From: Xiphophorus maculatus
Lineage: Eukaryota > Chordata > Actinopteri > Cyprinodontiformes > Poeciliidae
DNA length: 64,000 nucleotides
Assembly: GCF_002775205.1 (NCBI RefSeq)
Contig: NC_036456.1
Span: forward strand, 26,509,850-26,573,849
Direction of reading: 5' to 3'
Shown: one piece after another, positions 1 through 15,000 of the stretch
Numbering within the stretch: the stretch's first letter is position 1
How the letters are laid out: every line of letters starts with the position of its first letter
Notes under the pieces: generated by a model
Seen by the model: the letters and a program-made list of their open reading frames with translations, nothing else
What the model was told of the DNA's origin: nothing
Databases searched by the model: none
Position numbers and translations under genes: made by a program

Positions 1-590
1 GCATTAATTATTTCCGGTTCAGGGTGTGAGACGATTGAGATTAGTTTAGTAGGTGATTAAGAAAAGGAGTATATTAGAGACCAAAGTAAAACCTGAATCT
101 AACATTTTGCCATTTTTAACAGACTTCTTGGTTCTTTGTCAAAATCTTAATTCTTGACCCGCATTTTTATGTACATCTTTGTTCTCTATTTGTTAGAAAA
201 CTGGTTAACATGTACTTTTTTTTCTCAACTGCTGTTGGTTCATTGAAGTCTATAATGTACATTGTTGATGCATTTGTTTGAATTGCACTAGTATGTATGT
301 TACAGTAATAACACAATGAAGTCTTTATATTGCTGAAATATTTGGAAGCATGTTTCAGTAATAAGTGGCACACATGAATGTTACAAATATTTGTGTAAAA
401 TTAAGGTCTTGAAATCATTTTATCTGCACTACATTATCTATTTATAATGTATTTTGTCAAAATCATGAAGTTTGCAAATGGTTTTATTTATTGGTTTATG
501 TCCTTTTACCAGTTACCTTTTCAGAACTGGATGGTCAGGATGGTGTTTGCTTTTTCCTCTCAATAAATAAACTAATCTTGGCTCTTTCGA
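1..590 (+). other. 3' UTR tail of an upstream NLRC3-like paralog
   Basis: No coding exon is visible here. The stretch from about 40 to 330 aligns by eye with the 3' flank of gene A (about 17760-18030) and of gene B (about 36300-36600). Shared landmarks include the phrases ATGTACATCTTTGTTCTCTA and GAAAACTGGTTAA. About 500-640 aligns with 18790-18910 of gene A, including a poly(A) signal AATAAA at 562-567 matching the one at 18849. I infer the end of a receptor gene whose body lies before the window. Confidence 0.6.
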
Positions 591-1689
591 TTTATTTTCG
601 TGATCTTTGTTAATGTTAATTAGCTGCTGTTCGCTCAAACATGACGGGCATACTTGCCCTTCATCTTTGGGTCGGGGATGAACAGTTAATCTGTGATTTC
701 CTCTCTGTCTTTAGTGATTATGTTTTGTGCTACATTAGGTGATATACAACTAGGAAATTTAAGAAAATGAAGTGTTTGCCAGCCAGGTACATTTCTGTGG
801 ATTTTTAAAATCAGGAATCAGCCATGAAGAGGAGGACATGCAGAAGAAGGACTTGGCCTAAGCGGTCTGTTGCTAATTGCTAACAGCTTGTTTAGCTTTG
901 GATCTGGCTGAGATCTAAATGAGAGAGACACTAAGGGTGTGATGGTACACAAAAGTCACAGTTCAGCAAGTTTTTGTTGTTCTGAGGTAAAAAAAAAAAA
1001 AAAAAAGTGCCTAGGAGAAACCAGACCCTTGTACTACACTTTACTTTGTACAGAGGGTCTGGGCTCTCAGCTGTGGAGGAACAATTGCTTCCTGGAGATG
1101 TGACCTGTGTTAAGGTTTTAAATTTTATGTGACATGTGTAATAATGCACCAGTTAGATGCTGAGAAACTTACCAGAAATCGCCTGCGCTGTGAACAACCA
1201 TCCTCCACTTCAAAGAGAGAAGAACGAGGCAGACTGTTGTTAATTCAATATTTGGAAGAGTGACCAACTCTGACTGAACGGCTTCCTTGGTCCAACAGTG
1301 ACACCTAGTTGTCAATTTAATACTTTTATTTTGAAGAACGGTATATTTCTTCTTCGTGCGTTTTGTGACATGTTGCGTTTCCTGCTCCTGTTACTAAAAA
1401 TGAGAAGACAGCGTTAGATCTTGAAGGAACCAGAAAGAAAGCTTTAAAATTGTGTTCTTGGAAAACAGAATGATGTTTAGATATTCGCAATTGTGATTTG
1501 TGATAAGAAATGTTATTTATTTAAGTAGCAGTAGAACTTTGGTTTATTTGTTGAAAAGCAAAAACTATGTTAAAAGGTTATGGACATGATGTATTTTTTT
1601 TTGTCAACAATAAGATTTTATTTTATACAAGAGAAACATGGGATACAGTGTTTTGTTGTATACTTGATTTAAAAGGCTCTCGATGACGA

Positions 1690-1990
1690 TTTCATTTATA
1701 TTTCATAATGATTAAGCCTTGGAAATTATTTTTATTGGATTAAACATGCTACAACGGGGCTTTGACTAGGCCATTCAATGCATAGATATGGTTTGATCTA
1801 AACAAGTTCACTGAGGAACTGGCTGCATGTTTCTGTTTTTCTGCTGGAAGTGGAACCTCCACCTCATCTCAAATCTTATCTAACCTCTGACATCTTTTCT
1901 TCCAGGATTGTCCTAGATTTAGTTCCATATTTCTGTTCCTGCTGCAGCCTCCTCACAGCATGATGCTAACACCGCTATCTGCTAGCACTG
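1690..1990. repeat. degenerate dispersed teleost repeat fragment
   Basis: Wording such as TGGTTTGATCTAAAC, GCTGGAAGTGGAACCTCC and CACAGCATGATGCTAACACC resembles a DNA-transposon-derived repeat that is very common in fish genomes. No ends, target duplications or open frame are visible. The neighbouring stretches 591-1689 and 1991-2197 show nothing I can name apart from A/T runs (for example 989-1007). Confidence 0.35.
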
Positions 1991-2197
1991 TGATTGTTTT
2001 CCCCTAAGGACAGTATTTTACAGCAATTTTCTGTTTCGGTTTCATCTGACCAACGCACCTTCCTCCACATGTCTTCTGAATTAATTTATGTATCCCTATG
2101 CAAGGCACTGAATCACAGGATGCTATTATGTGTCTCTAATACACATAATTTAAAATGGTAAATTATTAAAAATAGCTGAAAGAAGGCAGTTCTTCAC

Positions 2198-4475
<2,278 letters not shown>

Positions 4476-4789
4476 CTGAGAGAAAGACGAGATCCTTTAG
4501 TTTGATAAGAAATGCATCATCTGGTCCTTAGCAACCTCCGGTAAAACATATTTAATCCATATTTTGTCATATTACAACCGCTAACATTAATATATTTAAT
4601 TGGAATTTTATGTCTCTCTTCCCTGAATCTGCGCTCATGTTCTGTTGCTGGACTGTCTGTCCCACCAGATAGACACAGAACTTGTGACACCAGTTGATCT
4701 GTTGAGTTAAGAGGAATGGAAGATTAATCTTTCATCTTGCAGGTGCAGCCCAGATAGAAACGAAGAACAGTACTAAAGTAAAACTCCGC

Positions 4790-4895
4790 CTTCACAGGTG
4801 AGGATTGACTGCTGACAGCAACCCCGGCGCTGCAGCATTCCTTAACCAACCAAGTGTTTAAGTTTCATATTTCATTGTGACGCAGTTAAGACAAG
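4790..4895 (+). promoter_or_regulatory. predicted 5' UTR exon of gene A
   Basis: The block around 4750-4895 is conserved with 23345-23495 (gene B), 38575-38725 (gene C) and 63800-63963 (gene E). Shared features are an AGAAAC-AA block, the stretch TTTCATATTTCATT near the end, and a splice donor ACAAG|GTAAGAC at 4895/4896 followed by a conserved intron start (CTTGTCTTTTACAGG). No ATG-led frame is conserved, so I read it as a non-coding first exon. The transcription start cannot be fixed by eye, and no clean ISRE was seen upstream of this copy. The intron to 6023 is homologous to that of gene B. Confidence 0.5.
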
Positions 4896-6048
4896 GTAAG
4901 ACAATGGCCTCTTTGGTGTTTAACTTGTCTTTTACAGGTTTATTTTTGTAATTACATTTATTTGTATTGTGTACGTCAAGTTTAAGCCAAGCAGGGAATT
5001 AAAGTCAGTCCTGATTTTGCTCTACATAGAACAAAAACAATCACATAGATGGCGAGTCGCTGAAAGTGAGAAAAAAACAGTTGGTTCACCTAGAGAGCAA
5101 ATACCTGCATCAACCTGAATTATAGTTTCCATTTCTTCCAGGTTTGTTCAATTCTCTGTAGTCTTATTTGTAAAATAATTGTATTACTTTTTTCTTCATT
5201 ATAAAAGTGTTAGAAATAATTTTATTCCAGCCTTCTGTAATAGGATAATGAGGCTTGGTAGTGAAAGCACACTGAAAAACTCAAATCCTCACAGAATTGA
5301 GTATTTCGAGGCTTAAAAATGTACGAAAACCATAGGTGGAACAGGGAATTTGACCCACCTTTCATAAAGGTCTGCCTCCCAAAAATCAGTGTAAACAGAA
5401 ACTAGACTAAGCTTCAGGTTTCTCCCAGATAAATGGTTCCCAAATTTAAAACTAAGCAGTAAAAAACAGTTTTGTTCCCGTTGACATAAGTTGCCAAAAT
5501 TGGATTTAGCAGAGTTTAAACATTATTTTTCATATTGTATTTATCTATTTTTGGCTTCATATTAAAACAGTAAGCTGTGTTAGTGAATTCATATGCTTTG
5601 GAGAGAAGTTGTTTGATTTATTTTGTGTTTGTTTACACCACTGTGGAAGTGACTCCATCTGTTTTAACCCCACATTAGACTTGCATTCTCAGAACAGTAC
5701 TTGGCAGACTGAATGTTGTTTGACCAGTAATTCCTGATAATCAAGTGGTGTCTGGACTTCTTATTTTCACTCAAACAACTTGCAAATGTTTTTAATAATA
5801 AGTTATTATTCATAATTATTGATAGTTTGAAGAAAATTTCTTTCATGTTTCAAAATCAGGCAAGGGCATAACGTTTCTTTTAAATATTTGGTACGAAAAA
5901 TCAGATTAGTTCCTTTCTTTTCTCTTTCTGCTTCTTTGTTTGCTGGTATTGCAAATAATATCAGCGGAGCTTAAGTGCAGGTGAGTAATTTGTTTTGCCT
6001 TTAATATAAACATTGTGTGCAGATTGATGTGAATTGGAGCGCGGCATC

Positions 6049-9000
6049 ATGGATCAGCGTGAGGAGCAGAAAGAAGGAGAAACTCTGTGTGAAACCGAGA
6101 ATCACAGCAAAGCCAAGAGGTGAGGTGACCTTTTACTGTTTTGTGTTTTCACTCTGTTCGCTCAAGGCGTCCATGTAATTTAAAACAACTTTATACATAG
6201 GAAACAATCTGAAGATGAACTGGATCCAGAGCTCTGTGATAACAGGTCCATGGGCGATCCTTTGGATTTTAAATCAAACCAGAGTTCAAAGAGGTGAGCT
6301 ATATCTAATTAATCTGTCTAAAAATCCCAACATATACAGCGCTATGACAAAATGTTTGCTATTGGAAAATACTTTTATTTTATAGTATTTTTGTCAGACT
6401 GGATCTTGTTCTGCTCTAGTGATTTAATAATTCAACAGGTCAGTCAGTGAGATTAGTAAAACAGAACCAGAAAATGTTGTTAATCACAGTTAATTCATAA
6501 TTTATTTATTTGTGGACTATATTCATACACACGTTAAAGTTGGTTTGACTGGCAGTTTTTACCCTAATAAACAAAATCATGATTCATGTTTGTCTGATAT
6601 TGAAACATTTGATGAGTTTTGAAGTTGGACAAAAAAACACACATTTCTATTTGCACATGTGAAGTAGCATTTACTGTGACTTTTTCAGAAAAACTCATAG
6701 TCTTTATCAAATTTAATTTTGTCAAAACAAATTTGATAAAAAAACAACAAAAAAACATATATATATTTTGTAGGAGGTGTTTAAACAATAAGCTGTTATA
6801 CATACAGTATATAACAGGCACACGTTGGCAGGCCCCATGTAAATTTCTTCAGAAATCTTCTAGTTTTATTTCTTGTCCAGATCTACACATAACATTCGTT
6901 GATTTTTTAATTTTTTGCATGGAGAGCTGTAATGTGAGAAAAATTTATTTGATTCCCAGAGTGAAGATCTCAGAACTCCCTAGTGGTCAGTCTGCCCAAC
7001 AGCATCCAGCAGAGCTGCACTCCATATTTATGGTCTGTACATATCTAATGCTTTCTGTCTGTTGTATTCACAGTGATCCTCTTTGCTCCAAATAGTAAAG
7101 TAGTGAATTGTCGGTTTGTGACTGCATTGCTAGGTGCTGTTGTTTTTCCAGTAGCACCTATCAACGCAGTCTGAATCACCTCAACTATGGTCTAAATGGT
7201 AGAACAATATTTTCTGAGGTCACACTTTACATCTGGTTGCTGTATTTGGTCTCTAATTAGTTAGCAAATGTTTTAAAGTGTTAAATCAACCAAAAAGCCC
7301 TCCTCCTTGAAAAAAACGCAAAGTTTGCGTAACGTGACTGGAGGAGAACGGAGCCCAACAGCTGCGGTCTGATTGCTAAGCTCAAGGAGTTTTTATTTTC
7401 GCTCAGGTGTTGTTAAAGCATGTTTATGTTGTTAAAGCATGTTTATGTGTGGCTGTTCAGCCTGCAAGTGGTCTGGACATAGAGACGGGAACAATTATTT
7501 TATCCTGAGGTGAGATTCATTCAGCAAGATTTCACCAGCAACAGTAAGTCAACTAATACGGCGATCTGCAGTGCACACACTGCGAATAGCAGGCTTACAA
7601 TGAAAGTGACCCGAATTAATACCAAATGGGATCCAGAAGAAATTACTAAATCAGGCTGAAATCCACTGCAGTACCACCATAACACAGCAGAGGCAGCAAC
7701 TGACACTAACGGGGAATAGAGGCAACAACAAAGCCAAGACCAGAGTCAGAGGAGAGAATTATTAAATTTTCCAGAAGAGTATTATTGAGCCTAATTTTAT
7801 GTATTCTTATTATTTATCTTATCTTGATAGATACATTTCCATAGACAGATCTATAGATCTGTAAATGTAAAGATACATTTCCAAACTTCTCTTAGTAGTC
7901 TTAAACATGTAGCCAATTTAATGTTCATGATTGGTCACCTCTGCCAGATGTTATTCAGTGTTACTGCAACCCAGATGTGCTAAAGAAAGCTACAGCAAGT
8001 CCTTTCTGCTTGAGACTATCAAACTTTATAATACATACATAGTCTCTAGAGCCGTGTGTTTTAGATGTTGAATCTATATTTAGTAATATACTGAGTGATA
8101 TGTGTATGTCTTTAAGACTATCACTACTCATTGTTATTTATTATTGTTGTGTGTTTATTCTTATTACTTTATTTATTTTAATTTTTATTGCGTGCTATGC
8201 TGGGACAAACAAAATGCCCTTCCCCTAGGGCAGTGGTTCTCAAACTTTTTTCAGTGATGTACCCCTTAAAAATATATTTTTAGTCAAGTACCCCCTGACA
8301 CGGGCAAAACATTTTTGGAATAAAAAAGAGGTACAGTGCTGTAAAATCACTGTCTGATTTATTAAAGACAAACAACTTATATCAGTGATCCTGACAAATA
8401 CATCCATATTGCAAACATTGCATGGTTAAACAAAAAAGAAAAACAGAAGACGGTGACCACCAGGAAGGTATAAAACCAGTCAAAACTGAAATATGCAAAA
8501 CGCTGCTAATTTATATTGGTCTCTGTAATGGTACAAAATTAAATATATACATAAATAACTAAAATGTGTTCACAGAAATAAATCTATAACTTAATTATAA
8601 ATAAATTATATTTTGTTTGTAAGATAAATTAACTTAATAAATAAAGATTTGCTCACAAAAAAAAATAAACGTTACCTCTTTTAGGATCAAAAAAAAGAAG
8701 ATTGCACTTTAATCACTTTGCATTGAACATTTGATTTGATTTGAACAGTATGTAACAGGCAGTGATTTATGAACAGGGAAAAAATTACTTAGTACATTTT
8801 AGTGAGAAATATGGGCTTGCACCTCACTGAGGATCTTTGTCATTCTTGGTGGCAGGGAGGCAACTGCAGTGATCAAGCTCTTCTCCAGGCACAGTCTGTT
8901 TCTTTGCTTTGTTTTGATCAGCATCATTGCTGAGAAGGAGGCCTCACATAAATATGTGGATGCAAAGGGTAGCAGCTGCTCCAAGACTGATTATGAGGAG

Positions 9001-12000
9001 CCTACTGATTTTTTAAAGATATTTTGAAAAGCTTCACGTACCCCCAGCAGTACCTCCACGTACCCCCAGGGGTACGCGTACCCCCATTTGAGAACCACTG
9101 CTCTAGGGGATCAATAAAGTATTATCTTATCTCATCAAACTCATCCGACAGCATTTCACATAAAGACTTCAGAATCACTCAGAACAGCCTTTAAGAACTG
9201 AAGATCAAAAGTTATCAAAAGCTTTTTGTTGCATCAAAGCATGTGTGCGTGACTGAGACTCAAAATCTGATCGTTTACCATAAAACATCAGGGTGGAATA
9301 ACTTACAAATACACAACAATTGCATAAGACTTTATGTGGGTCATAACAGATCACTGATCTCTATCACATGATGAATTGGTGACGTCACATTAGCTTCACC
9401 CCCTTTGAGCAGAAAGTTATTTGTTTCCCTGCTGGTTGTCGTCCTTTTACTCTACGATTCAAACAGAATTAAACTTGTGACTGATGACACACATTTCCTG
9501 GCAAATATATTATATCCCCCCTTATAATGATCTCAGTCTAAGTTGGTTTTTTTCTATTGTAGGAGCTTAAAAAGAACATTTTCACTTTCGTGGAGAATGA
9601 GCTAAAAAAGATCGAAGTGGTTCTGGGTTCAAATTACCCAGAAGGTCTAGAGGGGAATGAGGATGATGACGTTTTAGAGGATGAAGATAAAGAGCAAATG
9701 AGGAGGAACAGAGAAGATTTTGAGAAGATGGTACAGCGCTTCCTAAGAAGGATGAACCAGGAGGTGCTGGCTAACTGTCTTCGACTCAGTAAGATTTCTC
9801 TAATTAATATGCTAGAAGATTGATAAATCAATTTATATTTACATTTATTACCTCACCTTAAGGGGCGTCATATAGGGGGGAAGTTATGACAATTCCAAGG
9901 GGCCCTGACCGACGGGACCCTCTGCAATTTATTTAACGTTGGGGCCCTGTCTTACAAAATTAAATAATTGTAAAATAGTTTATAGCAGTAAAAATCAAAT
10001 GTTGCTGCAGTATGTAACGGTTATAAAAAAATACTTTTTTTTACATATTTGTTAAAAGTGTCATTATGTTGTGACAGTATGGTATAGAAATAATCTGTGA
10101 AAAAATTATTTCATCTGTTTTCTCCCAGTACTATCTAGAAACAACCAATCAGAGGCAGGAGAGTTTTAGTGCTGTCAATCACAATCTCATGTGGCTGCTC
10201 CTTCCCTCCCTTTGCTCTAGCAATAACGATAAGTTGTTTCTCCACCATTAGCACATTTAGTAGTGAGTGAATGAGGTTGATTGACAGCACTAAGACCCTC
10301 CTCCTGGTTCTGATTGGTTGTTTTTGACCAGAATGTTGCATTACTTTAACCAGTAATAGTTCAGGAAGGTGGTGGAGGAGATCGATCTTTTCAGAGATTA
10401 TCTGTCTCATAATAAAGTGGCACGACATGGTGACAGCTTTAACAAATATGGAAAAAACATATTTTTTATTAAAGTTATATATTGCAGCTTGAATAAAATG
10501 CAACAACAAAGCATTTTTTGAGAAGTCTGGATTGCTTCATGTACATTTTGCATGTTGTCTATGACTGTTACTAGTGGGGAGAGACATTTCAGTAATCTAA
10601 AACTAGTAGAAAAAATTTAAGCAACCTACTTGCAAACTGTATGCAGACTGTTGCATGTAAAATTCATGAGCAGTAAATATTGTGCTAATATCAGTATTGA
10701 ACCAAAGAAACCAAGGCAGATGCAAACCTTTAAAATGGTGACACTTTTGATAAGTCAGATAAACTCAAGAAATTGTAACAGCAGCTGTGCAGGGGGGGCA
10801 ATCTAATTTTTTGTCATGGGGCCCAAGATTCCTGGCGGCGCTCCCGCCCACCTTAGACTTAGTTTGGTTCTCATGGAGGGATCTTTAGCATGTAGGTATA
10901 AATCATATCTAGGCCAATTAACATCCAATTCTTAAGACTTATGCAAATTGGAGTCTCTGTCCTTTATGTATGCCATTGTTATATATGCTGGTTGGCTGCT
11001 GTGTGACCTTCTAGTTCATTGAGGCATATGGCGTGGATGTTGTGTGATGCCTCCTTATCCCATATGCCTCTTCAGCTTTGTTGAGTTTTAGCAAACAAGT
11101 CAAACAAACATTACACAATGAAAAAGATTTTATCTCCCTTGTAGGAACCCCTCGATAAGCTTCTACAACATTACAAGTTTAATTTCCATCCATTGCTGCG
11201 TTACTTTTTAACAAAGATCTTGTATTGATGATGAGAGCGTCCAACCACTGAGCAAAACCTTCTCCAAAATATCACAAAGATTGTCAATGGAGTACAGGTC
11301 TGATATCCGTGGTAAAATTGAAGTCTCATCTTCCCTGAACCACTTAGTCACAATCTGAGCTCTGGTATCTTGGAATATCATCAGAACAAAAACAAATTCA
11401 TTGATGGAATAACCTGGTCATTCAATATATTCGGTGGATATCATGATGCTGATGACGTTTGACCTGATCAGTTGCAGATCATAGCACTGTTTTTACAGGC
11501 AGTGCTGTAATAGTAGGCATGATGGTTGTATCACTTCATCTGCTTCCCTTATTACCCAGATCTACCCATCATACTGGAAGAGAGTAATTTGGATTTATCA
11601 TGACCTTATGTCTCGCTAGAATCCTATCTGTATGCTGCCTTACAAATTAAAGCTGTTTTCTCCAGTTAGGCTCATTGATTAAAGGTTTTCTTATGGATAC
11701 TCTACTGTTCAGTACCAAACCTTTGCGTTCCCTTCACATTGAGGCAATGTTCTTACTTACACTATTAAAAACAGACCTGAGTTCTACTGTTGTTTTCCTT
11801 TAGTTTGATTTAACTGAACGCTGGTTTTTTCCTTCCAGTTTTTAATAATGTATTAAGAAGCTACTCCTGGCATCATTTGGGGTTAAATAAATTGTTGCCA
11901 GCTTAGGACAGTTGTCTATGCAGTAACTATCCAATGGGAAGCACTTACCCATTTTCTCAGTTAAATTCAGGTGGTGGCTTTTTCCTTTTAGTCAGGCAGT

Positions 12001-15000
12001 CTAACTCTGGCAGGAAGACTTAACTGGTTAGTTCAGAAATTTCAGGGCTTGTAAACTTTAACAATTAAACAGAAAAGATTTATTGTAATTTTTACATATA
12101 CAGGTATGTTTTCAAAATGAGATGTGAAATGAGTGAAAAAAAGGATTTTAATTGTTTTGTTTGCATTCTTTAAGAATCACTCATCACATGCCAAGAAACA
12201 CTAAAGGCTAACATGAAGACGAAGTTCCAGCATGTGTTTGAAGGAATTGCTAAGTCAGGGAATCCAACAGTTCTGAATGAAATCTACACAGAGCTCTACA
12301 TCACAAAGGGAGACTCTGGAGACGTCAATAATGAACATGAGGTCAGACAGATTGAAGCAGTGACCTGGAAAACAGACCAACCAGAAACAGCAATTAGACA
12401 TGAAGACATATTTAAACCTGTATCTGGAAGAGATGAACCAGTCAGAACAGTGATGACAAAGGGAGTGGCTGGAATTGGGAAAACAGTCCTAACACAGAAA
12501 TTCACTCTGGACTGGGCAGAAGACCAAACCAACCAGGACATCCAGTTCATCTTTCCATTCACATTCAGAGAGCTGAATCTGTTAAAAGAACAGCAGTTCA
12601 GCTTGGTGGAACTTGTTCACCATTTTTTTAGTGAAACCAAAGGAATCTTCAAGTTTGAAGAGTTAAAGGTTGTGTTCATCTTCGATGGTTTGGATGAGAG
12701 TCGATTTCCACTGGACTTCCACAACAATGAGATCCTGACAGATGTAAGAAAGTCCACCTCAGTAGATGTTCTTCTGACAAACCTCATCAGAGGGAACCTG
12801 CTTCCCAAAGCTCACCTCTGGATAACCACACGACCTGCAGCAGCTAGTAAGATCCCTGCTCAGTTTGTTGGCAAGATGACGGAGATTAGAGGATTCACTG
12901 ACCCACAGAAAGATGAATACTTCACAAAAAAATTTGAATCTATGAAGCAGGCAAGAAGAGTAATCTCTCATGTAAAGAAATCCAGAAGCCTTCACATCAT
13001 GTGCCACATCCCAATTTTCTGCTGGATCACTGCTAATGTTGTGGAAGACATGTTGAACAAGAAAGATGAAGAAGAGCTGCCAAAGACCCTGACTGAGATG
13101 TACATTCACTTCCTGGTGGTGCAGGCCAAACTAAAGGTCATCAAGTATGATGGAGGAGCTGAGACAGATTCACACTGGAGTCCTGAGAGCCGGAAGATGA
13201 TCGAGTCTCTGGGAAAACTGGCTTATGATCATCTGCAGAAAAGAAACCTGATCTTCTATGAACCAGACCTGGCAGAGTGTGGCATTGATATCAGAGCAGC
13301 TTCAGTGTGCTCAGGAGTGTTCACACAGATCTTCAGAGAAGAGAGAAGTTTGTATCAGATCAAGTTGTTCTGCTTTGTCCACTTGAGTGTTCAGGAGTTT
13401 CTGGCTGCTCTTCATGTTCACCTGACCTTCATCAAATCTGGAATCAATCTGCTGGCAAAGGAAGAAATGAAATCAAAGGACTTTGAAACAAGAAGCCATG
13501 AATCCTCAGAGACAGAAATGTACAAGAGTGCTGTGGACATGGCCCTAGAGAGTCCAGATGGACACCTGGACTTGTTCCTCCGCTTTCTACTTGGTCTTTC
13601 TCTTGATACCAATAAACGTCACTTAGGAGGCTTTGTGGCACAGACAGAAGAAAGTTTAGCAATTAATAAAGACACAGCCCAGTACATCAAGGAGAAGATG
13701 AATAATGATCTATGTGTTGAGAAAAGCATCAATCTATTCCACTGTCTTAATGAACTAAATGATCAGTCTCTGATGGAGGAAATCCAACAATCTCTATGTA
13801 CAGGAAGTCTTTCAGCACACCAGCTGTCTCCTGCTCAGTGGTCAGCTCTGCACTACATCCTACTTTCATCAGAGAAAGTTCTGGAGATATTTGACCTGAA
13901 GAAATACTGTGCTTCAGAGGAAGCTCTTCATAGATTGCTGCCAATAGTCAACGCCTCCAGCAAAGCTATGTAAGTACAGATGTAGTCAGTTTTATAAAAG
14001 TGCCTAATAACAATAATACAATTACTTTGTATTGTCTTTGCCTTTTCAGACTGAGTGGGTGTAACCTCTCAGAGAAAAGTTGTGAAGCTCTGTCCTCATT
14101 TATCAGCTCAACTACCTCTAGTCTGACAGATCTGGACCTGAGTAACAATGACCTGACAGATTCAGGAGTGAAGCTGCTCTGTGAGGGACTGATGAGTCCC
14201 AACTGTGAACTCGAGATTCTCAGGTAAAATACATTTAAATTCTATGTGTTACATTCTATTTAAAATATAGAATGTAAATATTTTTGTTTTACATAATTAG
14301 AAACATGTCTAAAACATATTTTTTGTGTACATTTTAAAAGAAAACTGTATAGTGTGTTATAGAAAGTGGTCTAGAGTGTGTGTCATAATGTGTTGTTAAC
14401 AGGGGAGATTTGCCAAAAGGCGGTCTGTGCTCCTGAGTCTGAGGTGTTTAATTCTATGATTGGTCTGGTTGGATCAGGTTGGGTAAAAATGGTAGCTTTG
14501 TTTATTTTTTTATTGTTGTTCAAGTCAGAAGATTTTTTTGCTTCTGGGGATCAAATGAAGATTTTTTGGGTGGATTTGAGACTGTTGAGGGTAACAACAG
14601 TTTGACTGTATTATAATGAAGCGACAGTAGAAGTTGGCAAAACATAGGAAGCATTGCAACTGTTTACAAGAAGATGAAGTTGGCCAGTTGAGGACCGTTT
14701 AAACCTTTTCCAGGTCTGTCTTTATCTGCCTGCTCCCCAGAATGAATCCCAAGAAGATCCATTCAATTGGAGAGGATCTGTTGAGATTAATGGGAAATAT
14801 ACCAAGATGTAGCTTTGAATCAGAATTTTGTGACCAATACAACGCCACTTTGTCATTCAAATTTTTACATAGCAACACTGGGAGATAGAAAATATAATAT
14901 TTACTATTTGTCAGGCCAACAGGCCAGCATGTAGACTGCTGCTCAACAGACATGGTTCTCTAACCTTCATAGCAGGCCAACTAATTATTCTAACAGTTCC

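Noticed and set aside
8799..8984. Minus-strand frame [15 protein letters not shown] as a host gene
   Set aside because: It lies inside a hAT element with perfect inverted ends and is a transposase fragment.
12296..12562. Minus-strand frames over the NACHT exons (also near 30120, 43899 and others)
   Set aside because: They recur at the same place in every paralog because they are shadows of the conserved plus-strand coding exon.
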